Of a DNA stretch of 64,000 nucleotides, positions 16,393 to 25,938 are shown piece by piece (the first letter of the stretch is position 1; every line of letters starts with the position of its first letter). The translations under genes and the position numbers were made by a program. The notes beneath the pieces are model-generated. The model was not told where the DNA came from, searched no databases, and saw nothing but the letters and a program-made list of their open reading frames with translations. Origin of the DNA: Desemzia sp045528445 (GTDB taxonomy: Bacteria > Bacillota > Bacilli > Lactobacillales > Carnobacteriaceae); the NCBI RefSeq assembly GCF_045528445.1, contig NZ_JBGQQU010000010.1, positions 18,440 to 82,439 on the forward strand. Direction: 5' to 3'.

Positions 16393-17304
16393 TTACAATA
16401 TCAAAGCCAAAGCTCCTGTCATAAGAATCAACGAAATCAAGATACTACTGGAAGATAAAAAACCAGAAAGAGAGGGTTTATTACCGTAAACGACCATGTT
16501 GATGGTGGAAACAGTCCCGATTGGTGCTAGTGCCAATAAAACTAAAGATAACCGAACAATGTCTGGTAACGGCAACACAAAGTAAAAGACTAACGCTAGT
16601 AAAATCCCTAAAGTATAGCGGGTAAACAGCAATTGAATCACTTTTCTCAAATCTATCCGAGGAATATTAAAATCCAAATAGAGCCCAATCATAAACATCG
16701 ACAAGAAAGCATTTCCGCTGGCAAAAAGATCAATAACTGAGAGGACATTTTCAGGAATGGTGAAGTTGATCAGTGCTAATAGAATCATAATGATATAAGT
16801 CGAAAAAGAAGGAGAGCGGAAAAGACGGAAAATAACTTCTTTAGGACCTCTTTTTCCGCGATGTTGCCCCAACATTTTATCTGCCAACAAGGGAGTCCCG
16901 CCAAACAGCATTAAAGCATTCCCAGAATCAAAACTGCCGATAAACGGAATAGCTTCGGGAAAGAACCCTTGTACAAAAGGGATCGTGAAATTTCCGATAT
17001 TATAACCAGCCTGACTAAACATCATCAAGGCCTGATCTGCTGTTTGTCTTTTTCGCCAAATCAATCCTCCAATAGTAACCAGCCCTATATTTGTTAATAA
17101 CCCTAAAGCAATCATCATTATCAAGGTGCTGGTTATTTGCACCCCGTTAAAACCTAATATAATAGTGGCTGGCAATGTTAAATTTAAAATAATTTTAGAA
17201 ATTGTGTGCCCATCTTTTTCTTCTAACAATCCTTTTGTTTTAAAAAGATAAGCAACTAAAATCACACTTAAGAAACTGATTGCTTGCGTAAGTACAGCAC
17301 CCAC
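16393..17304 (-). CDS. Auxin efflux carrier (AEC) family transporter
   Basis: A 303-residue membrane protein with about ten hydrophobic segments. The family hallmarks are KIILNLTLPATIILGF near the second helix, SQAGYNIGNFTIPFVQGFFPE in the middle, and a C-terminal half with ALAPIGTVSTINMVVYGNKP. Bacterial AEC proteins export or import carboxylates such as malate or lactate; the substrate here is not visible. It is a single gene on the minus strand, convergent with ohr, with which it shares a terminator region. Confidence 0.8.
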   Translation of the reverse strand: MGAVLTQAISFLSVILVAYLFKTKGLLEEKDGHTISKIILNLTLPATIILGFNGVQITSTLIMMIALGLLTNIGLVTIGGLIWRKRQTADQALMMFSQAGYNIGNFTIPFVQGFFPEAIPFIGSFDSGNALMLFGGTPLLADKMLGQHRGKRGPKEVIFRLFRSPSFSTYIIMILLALINFTIPENVLSVIDLFASGNAFLSMFMIGLYLDFNIPRIDLRKVIQLLFTRYTLGILLALVFYFVLPLPDIVRLSLVLLALAPIGTVSTINMVVYGNKPSLSGFLSSSSILISLILMTGALALIL

Positions 17305-17797
17305 TAATATTTCAACTCCTTTTTCCAGTAATAAAAACCTTTTAGAGTCATCTTACAGGAAGAAAAAGAAAATTCCTATTAGAACTTTTTGTACAATAGT
17401 TATTAAGTACAATGTTGTCTTTTATTGGAAATCAATCGTTAGTGAAAAATAAAAAATGCACTTACTATTTGTTACTTTAACTGTTTGTTTTTTCTGGTCC
17501 AAAAAATGTATGTAAAAATATTGAAAACATTGAACTGAATGAGCTCTCTGAAAAAATTAACTATTTTTATAATATTCGTTATGTTTATTGTGATTTTTTT
17601 ATTTTAAAAGACTATTTCTCCTTTATGCTTTTTCCTGTGAGCATTTTTGTTTTGGAAAAAACACTTGTGTTACTTTTTATTTAGAAAGCGGTTTTTTTTA
17701 TATTCAATTTTCTTGAATGATTACCGCCTAAGTTTGCAGGTTGTTGTTTGGGGCAAAAACTGGTCGCTATAGGTGAAAAAATAGAAGGAATAAGAAT
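17305..17797. other. Intergenic region before the surface-protein gene
   Basis: About 490 AT-rich bases between divergent genes. I see no supported frame, terminator or known riboswitch. A GC-richer patch at about 17720-17770 (ACCGCC and GCAGG blocks) lies in the presumed leader of the surface-protein mRNA. It may hold a control element, but no fold could be assigned. Confidence 0.5.
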
Positions 17798-20700
17798 ATG
17801 AGAAGAAAGTCGTACGATTACAGAAAGAAAATGGACAATAATAGAAAGATACATAGACAAAAAATTAAAAGAATGGTTGCATCTTCAGCAGTAGCGTCTG
17901 CGCTAGTTTTCCAGCCATTCGTTCCTGTTATTCAAAATGGACAGTTGATAGGATTTGCAGAAGATACAGCTTCAGCTGCGACTTTGGCGGAAGTTGGGTT
18001 GTTAAGAGATGTGGCTGTTAGTGGGAGTCTAGGAAATCTAGAAGGAACTGGTCCTTATAATTTGAATTTATCGTTAACAGGAACTGGATTAGCAGATGTT
18101 GAGTTAGTTAATCCACAAACAGTAGCGGTGTTTCACGCACCAGAATTAGCAGGAGATTTAATAGAAAACAATCCAACCGCACAAGTTAACGTAGAACTAT
18201 TGCCTATTAATGCTTCTTCTATTCCAGGACTAGGAAATGCTTTAGACGGGATAACTGGCAACTTAAATTCAGTTGTTGGTGATTTAGTATCTGCAGTAGA
18301 TGTCATATTAAGTAATCCCCTTACTTCGCCTCTAATAGATGTTCAAGGACTAGATGAACTTGAGGGAGCTTTAGCTGCATTAAATAATTTAGATAGTACG
18401 GTTTTTAATATTCTTGAGTACAATGCCACTGCTCCTGCTGTTGTGAATACGGAGGATGGAATTGTTACTGTCGATTTTTCTGAAGGTCTAGGAAATCATT
18501 TAAATTCAGCGGTTAATGATGTTGTAGAACCCTTACTGCAAGATGTAGCAGATGCTATTGAGAATTTAGACATTGAGTTGTTGAGTGGAACAATAAGCGT
18601 TCCGTTAGCTCCAGTTCAAGCTTTGTTACAGCCAGTGTTAGATCTAGTTAATAATATAGCAGATGGTACAACAAACTTAACTAGTGGCTTAGTTTCTGCA
18701 CAAGTTATAGGTAGAACTACTGTCTCAGTAGATGTTGCAGTAGAACGAGATACTGATGCTACTGGCTTAGTTTCTATTTCCGGTTCAGCGATTAACGCGG
18801 GTACTAATGTGATTGATGCTGAGTTATTAAGCGATCTAGATGGTGTAACCCAAGTTGCATTTCCAGCAGATACGACCGCACCCGAAGTGCCAATTGTAAA
18901 CGAAGTAACCAGTGAAGCAACAGAAGTCACCGGGACAGCAGAACCAGGTTCGACAGTTACAGTGAATTTGCCAGGCGGTGTAACAACGATAGGCACTACA
19001 AATGAGGAAGGCGCATTTTCTGCCCCAATTCCAGAAGGCGTGGATTTAGTTGGTGGGGAAACATTGACTGTTATAGCAACAGACGAAGCGGGAAATCCGT
19101 CAGATCCAGCAACTGTTAACGTAGTAGATACAACTGCACCAGAAACACCAACTATTGACCGAGTGACCACAGATTCGACAGTAATTACAGGAACAGCAGA
19201 ACCTAATTCGAATATCACAGTGACTTTACCAAACGGTCAGAAGATAGTGGGAACGACGAATGCAGACGGTGTGTACTCTGCATCCATTCCAGCAGCTATA
19301 GATTTAATGGGTAATGAAACGATAACTGTTGTAGCGGCAGATGCAGCAGGTAATGAATCTGGTCCAGCAACCACCGTAGTAGTAGACCTATTAGATGAAA
19401 CACCACCAGCAGCTCCGGACGTGAATGAAGTAACCAGTGAAGATACCGAAATCACAGGAACAGCAGAACCGAATTCAACGGTTACAGTTGAATTTCCAAC
19501 TGGGGAAACAGCTGAAGGAGTGACAAACGCAGGAGGAGCATTTACCGTAGCTATACCAGAAGAGGTAGATTTGGTAGGTGGCGAAGAACTTCTATTAGTA
19601 GCGACTGACGTTGCAGATAATGATTCCGACCCAACGGCAGTTACAGTCACAGATGCCACAGCACCCGCAGCACCAATAATTGATCCAGTAGGTGATGATG
19701 TGACAGAAATTACTGGAGAAACCGAACCAGGATCAGCTGTCACTGTTACCTTGCCTGATGGTGAAGAAGTTACAGAAACAACTGATGAGGATGGTAACTT
19801 TGTAGTAACACTGCCAGAAGGTACAGAACTAGAAGTAGGCGATATTCTGACAGTGATTGCGACAGATGAAGCTGGGAATGCTTCCGATGCTGCGGAAGTA
19901 ACGGTAGAAGATTTATCTCTTCCAGTTATTTCAGAAATTGAAGATTTAAGTGCCTTAGAAAAACAACCTATCACAGATATTGTAGTGGAAGTTAACGAAG
20001 AGAGTGAAGTTACAACAGCTGGCTTGCCATCAGGCTTGAGTTATGATGAAGCGAGTGGGTTAATCACAGGCACATCAGTCATTGAAGAGTGGGGTACAGA
20101 AGAAGAGGAACGTCCATTTACAGTTACCGTTACAGCAATCGATCCAGCAGATAATGCAGGCACTGAGGAGTTTGTCTTAACCATTCAACGTGATACCGAT
20201 GGAGACGGGATTCCTGATATAGAAGATACAGACGATGACAATGATGGTGTAAGTGACGGCGACGAAGAAGATGCAGGAACAGAACCAAAAGATGAAACAG
20301 ATTTCCCGGAAGATATTGATCCAGATACCACAGCACCAATTGTTACAGCAATTGATGATATTACAGTTATAGAAGGGCTGGATATTGAAGACATTGGGGT
20401 AGAAACGGATGATGAAACTAGTGTAGTCACAGTAGATGGCTTACCAGCAGGTTTAGACTTTGATGCAGAAACGGATAGAATTTTTGGAGCTCCTGTAATT
20501 GAAGATTGGGAAGCAGATGAAGAAGAACGGACAGTCGATGTTAGTGTTGCCGCTATGGATCATTCTGGAAACGAGTCAGAAGCTGAAGAGTTTGCCATTA
20601 CGATCCAACGCGACACAGATCGCGATGGGATTCCAGACAGTGAAGATGAAGATGATGATGGAGACGGATTTACTGATGAGGAAGAAATCGAAAATGGAAC

Positions 20701-22090
20701 AGATCCAAAAGATGAAACAGACTTCCCAGATGTTATTGCACCAGATGCACCAGTTATTGAAGGTATAACTAGTGAAGATACTGAAGTAGCAGGATCGGCA
20801 GAACCAAATTCAGAAGTCATTGTTACTTTACCAAATGGAGATACAGTGACTGGTATAACAGATGAGAATGGTAATTTTGTAGTAGTATTGCCTGAAGACC
20901 TAGATTTAACGGGCGGAGAAGTATTAGAAGTAGTGGTAGTGGTAGTTGATGAAGCTGGCAACACTTCTGAGGTAACACCAATTACAGTCAGTGACATGAC
21001 TGCTCCAATTATTGTAGAAGTCGAAGATCAAACAGTTGTGGAAGGTTTACCAATTGAAGACATCGAAGTCGTCGTAGAAAATCCAGGCGAAGAAGAAACA
21101 CCATCTGTAGTCTCAGAATTACAGGCCTTCAGTTTGATTCAACCATTTGCAGCACCTATACAATCAGTAGGAGTTGTTGACTTGCCAGATGGAGTTTCAT
21201 TTGACCCAGAAACTATGGTGATTAGTGGTACTCCGGTTGTGAGTGACTGGGCAGCTGATGAGGAAGAGCGTGACTTTGTGGCAACAGTTGTTGCTAGAGA
21301 TGCAGCGGGGAATGAAGCTGCAGATACGTTTACGATCACTGTCCAACGCGATACGGATGGAGATGGAGATCCGGATGTGACGGATCCAGATGACGACAAT
21401 GATGGAGCAACAGATGAAGAAGAAATCGAAGCAGGAACAGATCCAAAAGATGAGACAGATGTTCCAGAAGATGTAGATATGGTAGCTCCAGTAATTTCAA
21501 TTATTGAAGATCTGACAGCTATAGAAAATCAACCTATTGAAGATATTTTGGTAGAAGTTAATGAACCAAGTGCAGTAGTCGTAGATGGTTTGCCTTCAGG
21601 AGTTTCATTTGATGAAGAAACAGGGCTTATCAGTGGGGCTCCCGCGATTGGAGATTGGGCTGCAGGAGAAGAAGAGCGTGGATTTGAAGTAACAGTCACA
21701 GCAACGGATGCAGCAGGTAATGAATCGTCTGAAACGTTCGCATTTGTGGTGCAACGCGATACAGATGAAGATGGTGATCCAGATGTAACGGATCCAGACG
21801 ATGACAATGATGGAGCAATCGATGAGGAAGAAGAGCAAGCCGGAACGGATCCGAGAGATGATAATGATACTTCAGATAATACAAATGGTGGTATCAATGA
21901 TCCATCTGATGGCAATAATCAAGGTGGAGACAACGGTTCTTTCAGTGGAGATGGTCAAGACCAAGCTACACTTCCACAAACAGGGGAATCTCAAAACATC
22001 TTCACTATGATCAGCGGATTTGTAATGGCCTCTCTTGGTGCAGTAATGCTAGCATTGAAAAAGAAAAAAGGGTTGAACAAAAAGAAATAA
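17798..22090 (+). CDS. Large LPXTG cell-wall-anchored surface protein with Ig-like and TSP3 repeats
   Basis: A 1,430-residue, very acidic secreted protein. It has a basic signal region with a hydrophobic core (SSAVASALVFQPFVPVI) and a non-repetitive putative adhesive domain (about 60-355). Bacterial Ig-like repeats start near 358, 447, 536, 620 and 981; they open with D-T-APE-P and contain TGTAEP-S-VTV. Ig-like modules with LPSG--D--TG--- signatures begin near 707, 844, 1067 and 1227, each ending in a calcium-binding thrombospondin type 3 segment (DTDGDGIPD, DDDNDG near 801, 940, 1185 and 1321). The sorting signal is LPQTG at 1392, with a hydrophobic helix and basic tail. A stalk-like adhesin is likely. 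The sortase gene follows. Confidence 0.9.
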   Translation: MRRKSYDYRKKMDNNRKIHRQKIKRMVASSAVASALVFQPFVPVIQNGQLIGFAEDTASAATLAEVGLLRDVAVSGSLGNLEGTGPYNLNLSLTGTGLADVELVNPQTVAVFHAPELAGDLIENNPTAQVNVELLPINASSIPGLGNALDGITGNLNSVVGDLVSAVDVILSNPLTSPLIDVQGLDELEGALAALNNLDSTVFNILEYNATAPAVVNTEDGIVTVDFSEGLGNHLNSAVNDVVEPLLQDVADAIENLDIELLSGTISVPLAPVQALLQPVLDLVNNIADGTTNLTSGLVSAQVIGRTTVSVDVAVERDTDATGLVSISGSAINAGTNVIDAELLSDLDGVTQVAFPADTTAPEVPIVNEVTSEATEVTGTAEPGSTVTVNLPGGVTTIGTTNEEGAFSAPIPEGVDLVGGETLTVIATDEAGNPSDPATVNVVDTTAPETPTIDRVTTDSTVITGTAEPNSNITVTLPNGQKIVGTTNADGVYSASIPAAIDLMGNETITVVAADAAGNESGPATTVVVDLLDETPPAAPDVNEVTSEDTEITGTAEPNSTVTVEFPTGETAEGVTNAGGAFTVAIPEEVDLVGGEELLLVATDVADNDSDPTAVTVTDATAPAAPIIDPVGDDVTEITGETEPGSAVTVTLPDGEEVTETTDEDGNFVVTLPEGTELEVGDILTVIATDEAGNASDAAEVTVEDLSLPVISEIEDLSALEKQPITDIVVEVNEESEVTTAGLPSGLSYDEASGLITGTSVIEEWGTEEEERPFTVTVTAIDPADNAGTEEFVLTIQRDTDGDGIPDIEDTDDDNDGVSDGDEEDAGTEPKDETDFPEDIDPDTTAPIVTAIDDITVIEGLDIEDIGVETDDETSVVTVDGLPAGLDFDAETDRIFGAPVIEDWEADEEERTVDVSVAAMDHSGNESEAEEFAITIQRDTDRDGIPDSEDEDDDGDGFTDEEEIENGTDPKDETDFPDVIAPDAPVIEGITSEDTEVAGSAEPNSEVIVTLPNGDTVTGITDENGNFVVVLPEDLDLTGGEVLEVVVVVVDEAGNTSEVTPITVSDMTAPIIVEVEDQTVVEGLPIEDIEVVVENPGEEETPSVVSELQAFSLIQPFAAPIQSVGVVDLPDGVSFDPETMVISGTPVVSDWAADEEERDFVATVVARDAAGNEAADTFTITVQRDTDGDGDPDVTDPDDDNDGATDEEEIEAGTDPKDETDVPEDVDMVAPVISIIEDLTAIENQPIEDILVEVNEPSAVVVDGLPSGVSFDEETGLISGAPAIGDWAAGEEERGFEVTVTATDAAGNESSETFAFVVQRDTDEDGDPDVTDPDDDNDGAIDEEEEQAGTDPRDDNDTSDNTNGGINDPSDGNNQGGDNGSFSGDGQDQATLPQTGESQNIFTMISGFVMASLGAVMLALKKKKGLNKKK

Positions 22091-22130
22091 AGTCAGTAGA
22101 TAGTATGATAACTTAATGCAAATACAATCA

Positions 22131-22171
22131 GGAGGCAAAACTCAGGAATTAAACCACCTTGTTTTGTCTCC
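22131..22171 (+). terminator. Possible terminator or attenuator between surface protein and sortase
   Basis: Arms GGAGGCAAAAC and GTTTTGTCTCC with an 18-base loop. The T tract is poor, so partial read-through into the sortase gene is likely. Confidence 0.5.
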
Positions 22172-22203
22172 AAATTGTTATTTTATGGCAGAAGTGAAAG
22201 TAA

Positions 22204-22941
22204 GTGAGCGTGAATATGAAAAAGAGGACAGAGAAGAAAAAAAATAAGAAGCAGTGGCTCAATGGAGTATGGATTATTTTACTAATTGTCGGACTATTGT
22301 TGATATTTAGCGGCCCTATTAAGAATTGGATGATCTCTAATGGTTCGCAATCATTAACGGTTGACTCGATCGATGCTAGTACTATAGAAGAAAATTATCA
22401 AAAAGATGCAGATTTTGAGTTTGATGAGGTCCAAATGCTGGATTTAGAAACAGCAGCTCTAGCCCAATTCAATAGCGACCAAATCAATGTCCTTGGCGGG
22501 ATTAGTATACCTAGTGTAGGACTCAATTTGCCTATTGGAAAAGGAACTTCTTCCTACACCTTAGCTTTGACAGCGGGGACGATGAAAGAGGAGCAAGTCA
22601 TGGGTGAAGGAAACTATGCTTTAGCAGGACACTATATGGAGCGTTCTGATCTACTGTTTAAGCCGTTATATAGAGTGGAGTTAGGAGACGCGGTATATTT
22701 GACCGATCTTAGTTTCATCTATGAATACGAAGTAGCAGAACAACGTATGATTGAAGCGACTGAAGTCAGTGTGTTGAATGATGTTTCAGGTGAAACAACG
22801 CTCACATTGATTACGTGTGATGAAGATGGTGTAGCTCGATTATTAACGGTAGCTGATTTTGTTCAAAAAGTTCCCGTGGAAGAGGCTTCTGCTGAAATGA
22901 TAGCGGCTTTTGATTTAGACTTGAGCATTCGTTCTCGCTAA
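22204..22941 (+). CDS. srtA: Class A sortase
   Basis: A 245-residue transpeptidase that cleaves LPXTG proteins and links them to the cell wall. A basic N-terminus is followed by one membrane helix (VWIILLIVGLLLIFSGPI), then the sortase beta-barrel with His143 (LAGHYMERSD), Cys205 (TLITCDEDG) and Arg212 (VARLL), the catalytic triad. GTG at 22204, GTG at 22210 and ATG at 22216 are all possible starts, and none has a decisive Shine-Dalgarno. It lies 113 bases after the LPQTG protein gene, its probable substrate, though class A enzymes usually act on many proteins. Confidence 0.9.
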   Translation: MSVNMKKRTEKKKNKKQWLNGVWIILLIVGLLLIFSGPIKNWMISNGSQSLTVDSIDASTIEENYQKDADFEFDEVQMLDLETAALAQFNSDQINVLGGISIPSVGLNLPIGKGTSSYTLALTAGTMKEEQVMGEGNYALAGHYMERSDLLFKPLYRVELGDAVYLTDLSFIYEYEVAEQRMIEATEVSVLNDVSGETTLTLITCDEDGVARLLTVADFVQKVPVEEASAEMIAAFDLDLSIRSR

Positions 22942-22998
22942 TAGGGAAAAAATCCTACTAACTGAAATATACTAATACAAAAAGCTTCTCGAAAATGT

Positions 22999-23050
22999 AC
23001 ACTCCCGAAACTATGAATGATTTGATTCAATAGTGGGAGTGTATTTTTTT
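22999..23050 (+). terminator. Terminator after sortase
   Basis: Arms ACACTCCC and GGGAGTGT with an inner ACTAT/ATAGT stem and seven T. Confidence 0.85.
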
Positions 23051-23099
23051 CTATTTATTTGGCAACCCTGCTGTCATCTAAGCCTCCACTCATACTTAC

Positions 23100-23275
23100 T
23101 AAAGTCTGTGTAATCTGTTGCCTTACTTATGGAACTCAAAATCAGTACGACAAGTCAGGTAACTCTTCGTTACCTGACTTGTGGAGGTGAAAATTTAGAG
23201 TATAAGTCAGGTTTCTCTCTTTTACCTGACTTATGAGCACCAGAATATTTCCGACAAGTCAGGTAAAGACCCTGC
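23100..23275. repeat. 52-bp-period palindromic tandem array, locus 2
   Basis: The phase marker AAGTCAGG recurs at 23152, 23204 and 23256, exactly 52 bases apart, with a worn copy at 23102. The first full unit has a perfect 14-base dyad, ACAAGTCAGGTAAC (23150-23163) with 23169-23182, and the second an 11-base dyad (23202-23212 with 23224-23234). The core is the same as at locus 1. It is intergenic, with no supported frame. Confidence 0.82.
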
Positions 23276-23362
23276 ATCTTGTATCTTGCTGTTGCTCTGA
23301 ATTTCAGATCTGCGCTAATCTTAGATGTTGACAATAAGAAAAGGCAAAAGCAACAGTTTACC

Positions 23363-23420
23363 AATAAAAAAGAATGTTACGCTTTCGCTCCTTTAAGAAA
23401 GCGTAATATTCTTTTTTATT
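23363..23420. terminator. Orphan bidirectional hairpin
   Basis: A 24-base near-perfect stem (one mismatch) with a 10-base loop, A-rich on the left and T-rich on the right. It looks like a terminator on either strand, yet no protein gene ends close to it. It may close a transcript of the repeat array or an unannotated small RNA. Confidence 0.6.
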
Positions 23421-23561
23421 TAGGCTGGTAAAAATCATTTGTTGTTCTAGTGTCATTTTTGCGCATATAGTCTAGCCCATGATAGTAAAAAAGATTTTCT
23501 TGTATTTAAAGGAATGGAAGGGGAATCATTGATTTGTTGGGTTATTTATATGAAAAAAGAC

Positions 23562-23590
23562 TTGCATCAGGAAATAAAAAGGTGCATAAT
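23562..23590 (+). promoter_or_regulatory. Promoter of the marR-ABC exporter operon
   Basis: TTGCAT (23562-23567), a 17-base spacer, and CATAAT (23585-23590). It lies immediately upstream of the direct repeats at 23603-23638. Confidence 0.65.
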
Positions 23591-23602
23591 ATTTGTTAGT
23601 GA

Positions 23603-23638
23603 CCTAACAGTTCGGAACCTAACAGTTCGGAACCTAAC
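23603..23638 (+). repeat. Tandem 15-base direct repeats, candidate MarR operator
   Basis: CCTAACAGTTCGGAA occurs twice in tandem (23603-23617 and 23618-23632), followed by CCTAAC. TTAGTGACCTAA and TTCGGAA are small dyads within it. Its place just after the -10 element suits a repressor site. Confidence 0.55.
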
Positions 23639-23705
23639 TAGATAAAATGAACTATTTTTGATGATTAAAGGGAATATAAATGAATTTAGTGGAGGGGGAA
23701 GGAAA

Positions 23706-24152
23706 GTGAGAGAATTTCAAAATTTCGTTAGTTTCTCACTGCAAGCTACCAGTCATCAAGTCAAATGGCTAATGGCTGCGAGGATGTCAACTATTTTAGA
23801 TGATAACAGTAATATGATGCAATCTAGGATTGTTGGTTATATATACAATAACAAGGAAGAAGACATTTTCCAAAAAGATATAGAAGAGTTGCTGAAAATT
23901 CGACGTTCTACTGCGACAGGTATCTTGAATACGTTAGAAAAAAAGGGACTGATTCATCGGGTTCCTGTTAACTATGATGCTCGTCTAAAAAAATTGGTGA
24001 TCACTCCAGCTGGAATTATATTTTCAGAAAAAGCTGTAAAATGTATTCATGATGTTGAAAGCCAAGTACGTTCTGGTTTAACTGAAGAAGAAATAGAAGC
24101 TTTTTTTAATACATTGAATAAAATAAAAAAAAATATCGAGGATATTGAATAA
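23706..24152 (+). CDS. MarR-family transcriptional regulator
   Basis: A 148-residue winged-helix regulator. The recognition region is FQKDIEELLKIRRSTATGILNTLEKKGLIHR and the wing RVPVNYDARLKKLVITPAG, with C-terminal dimer helices. A frame starting 48 bases earlier exists, but GGAGGGG lies 8 bases before GTG 23706, so that start is chosen. It is 19 bases upstream of two ABC exporter genes and probably represses them. Direct repeats between promoter and gene are the candidate operator. The inducing ligand is unknown; relatives respond to drugs or phenolics. Confidence 0.85.
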   Translation: MREFQNFVSFSLQATSHQVKWLMAARMSTILDDNSNMMQSRIVGYIYNNKEEDIFQKDIEELLKIRRSTATGILNTLEKKGLIHRVPVNYDARLKKLVITPAGIIFSEKAVKCIHDVESQVRSGLTEEEIEAFFNTLNKIKKNIEDIE

Positions 24153-24171
24153 GAAGTAAGGGAGTTTATAT

Positions 24172-25938
24172 ATGATACAGTTGTTAAAATACTTAAAAGC
24201 TAAAGATTGGGGAATCGTCTTTATGATTTTCCTGTTTATTGTTGGTCAAGTCTTTTTGGATTTGAAATTACCAGATTATATGTCTGAAATCACTGTTATG
24301 GTTCAAACACCAGGTAGTGAAACCAGCGATATTATCCAAACAGGTGGCTACATGATGTTATGTGCCCTAGGAAGTTTGATCGCTGCTATTATTGTGAGCT
24401 TTTTTGCCACTAGACTAGCTGCTTCTTTTGCAAAAAATTTAAGAGAAAGATTGTTTGATCAAGTAGAAGGTTTTTCAATGGAAGAAATTAATGGATTTTC
24501 AACTTCCAGCTTAATTACTCGTTCAACAAACGATATCACCCAAGTTCAAATGTTTATTGCAATGGGAATGCAAATTCTGTTCAAAGCTCCTATTATGGCT
24601 ATTTGGGCACTCACTAAGATTTCCAATAAAAACTGGCAATGGACAGCTGCAACAGGAATTACAGTAGTGGCTTTGCTAGCTGTTATTGGAGTTGTAATTG
24701 CGTTGGCTCTTCCACGCTTCAAACGTATCCAAACATTAACGGATAATTTGACAGCAGTAACGCGTGAAAACTTGACGGGTATTCGTGTTGTCCGTGCCTA
24801 TAATGCTGAAGACCATGAAGAAAGTAAATTTGAGACAGCGAATACGGCCTTGAATAAAAATTACTTATTTACGACTCGTACAATGGCTTTAATGGCACCA
24901 AGTATGACAGCTGCAATGAATGGATTAAGTTTGGCAATTTATTGGATTGGTGCGTATTTGATTAATGATACGCTGGATATGATGGCGCGCATCACAATTT
25001 TTAGTGATATGGTCGTCTTTTCATCTTATGCGATTCAAGTAGTCATGTCATTTGTGATGTTGACTTTTATTTTTATTCTTTTACCAAGAGCGCAAGTTTC
25101 TGCTAACCGGATCAATGAAGTATTGACTACCGCTTCATCAATCAATGATGGAACAGTTACAGAAGGAAAAGCGCATTTAGAAGGTGAAGTTGAATTCCGC
25201 GGGGTAAGTTTTAAATACCCTGATGCTTCTGAATATGTAATTAAAGATATCAACTTTGTAGCGCATAAAGGAGATACAGTTGCCTTTATTGGATCAACAG
25301 GTAGCGGAAAGAGTACGATTTTGAATCTTATACCTCGTTTTTATGATTCAACAGAAGGAGAAATTTTGGTGGATGGCGTAAACGTTAAAGAGTATACGCA
25401 AGAAGCTTTACGCAATAAAATCGGATATGTTCCGCAAAAATCTGTCTTGTTCAGCGGCACAATTACATCGAATGTGGCATTTGGAGACAATGGTAAAGGT
25501 TCTATCTCAAAAGAGGCTGTTAAGCATGCAATCAATGTAGCCAAAGGGACTGATTTTGTTGAAAAAACAACCGATACGTATGAAGGTCATGTGGCTCAAG
25601 GCGGAAACAACTTCTCAGGTGGTCAAAAACAACGTTTGGCCATTGCTAGAGCGATTGCTCGTGATCCAGAGATTTTTATTTTCGATGATTCATTCTCTGC
25701 TTTGGACTACAAAACAGACCGCGAATTGCGTTCTCAATTGAAAGAAGAAGCAGGACATGTAACGAACTTGATGGTTGGTCAACGAATCGGAACCATTAAA
25801 GATGCTGACACGATCATTGTATTAGATGAAGGTCGCGTTGTTGGAAAAGGAACACATCAAGAATTGCTGGCTACATGCGAAGTCTACCGCGAAATCGCTT
25901 ATTCTCAGCTATCAGAGGAGGAACTTGCAAATGAGTAA
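24172..25938 (+). CDS. ABC exporter half-transporter with degenerate catalytic Asp
   Basis: A 588-residue fusion of six membrane helices and an ATPase domain. Walker A is GSTGSGKST near residue 374, the signature is FSGGQKQRL near 481, and Walker B ends IFIFDDS, so the catalytic Glu is replaced by Asp. It forms a heterodimer with the next gene, whose start overlaps its end by 8 bases. Such pairs (BmrCD, LmrCD, EfrAB type) export drugs or lipids. The Asp substitution marks this half as carrying the non-hydrolysing site. Confidence 0.92.
   Translation: MIQLLKYLKAKDWGIVFMIFLFIVGQVFLDLKLPDYMSEITVMVQTPGSETSDIIQTGGYMMLCALGSLIAAIIVSFFATRLAASFAKNLRERLFDQVEGFSMEEINGFSTSSLITRSTNDITQVQMFIAMGMQILFKAPIMAIWALTKISNKNWQWTAATGITVVALLAVIGVVIALALPRFKRIQTLTDNLTAVTRENLTGIRVVRAYNAEDHEESKFETANTALNKNYLFTTRTMALMAPSMTAAMNGLSLAIYWIGAYLINDTLDMMARITIFSDMVVFSSYAIQVVMSFVMLTFIFILLPRAQVSANRINEVLTTASSINDGTVTEGKAHLEGEVEFRGVSFKYPDASEYVIKDINFVAHKGDTVAFIGSTGSGKSTILNLIPRFYDSTEGEILVDGVNVKEYTQEALRNKIGYVPQKSVLFSGTITSNVAFGDNGKGSISKEAVKHAINVAKGTDFVEKTTDTYEGHVAQGGNNFSGGQKQRLAIARAIARDPEIFIFDDSFSALDYKTDRELRSQLKEEAGHVTNLMVGQRIGTIKDADTIIVLDEGRVVGKGTHQELLATCEVYREIAYSQLSEEELANE

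Noticed and set aside
17700..17790. Riboswitch in the leader of the surface-protein gene
   Set aside because: A GC-richer patch caught attention, but no known riboswitch core or terminator could be matched.
18616..21915. Several long open frames on the minus strand of the surface-protein gene
   Set aside because: They arise from the repetitive Asp/Glu/Thr/Val codons of the sense gene, are Ser/Val-rich low complexity, and lack ribosome-binding sites.
25826..25930. Extended N-terminus for the second ABC half-transporter
   Set aside because: It lies inside the preceding gene, while AGGAGG is correctly spaced for ATG 25931.
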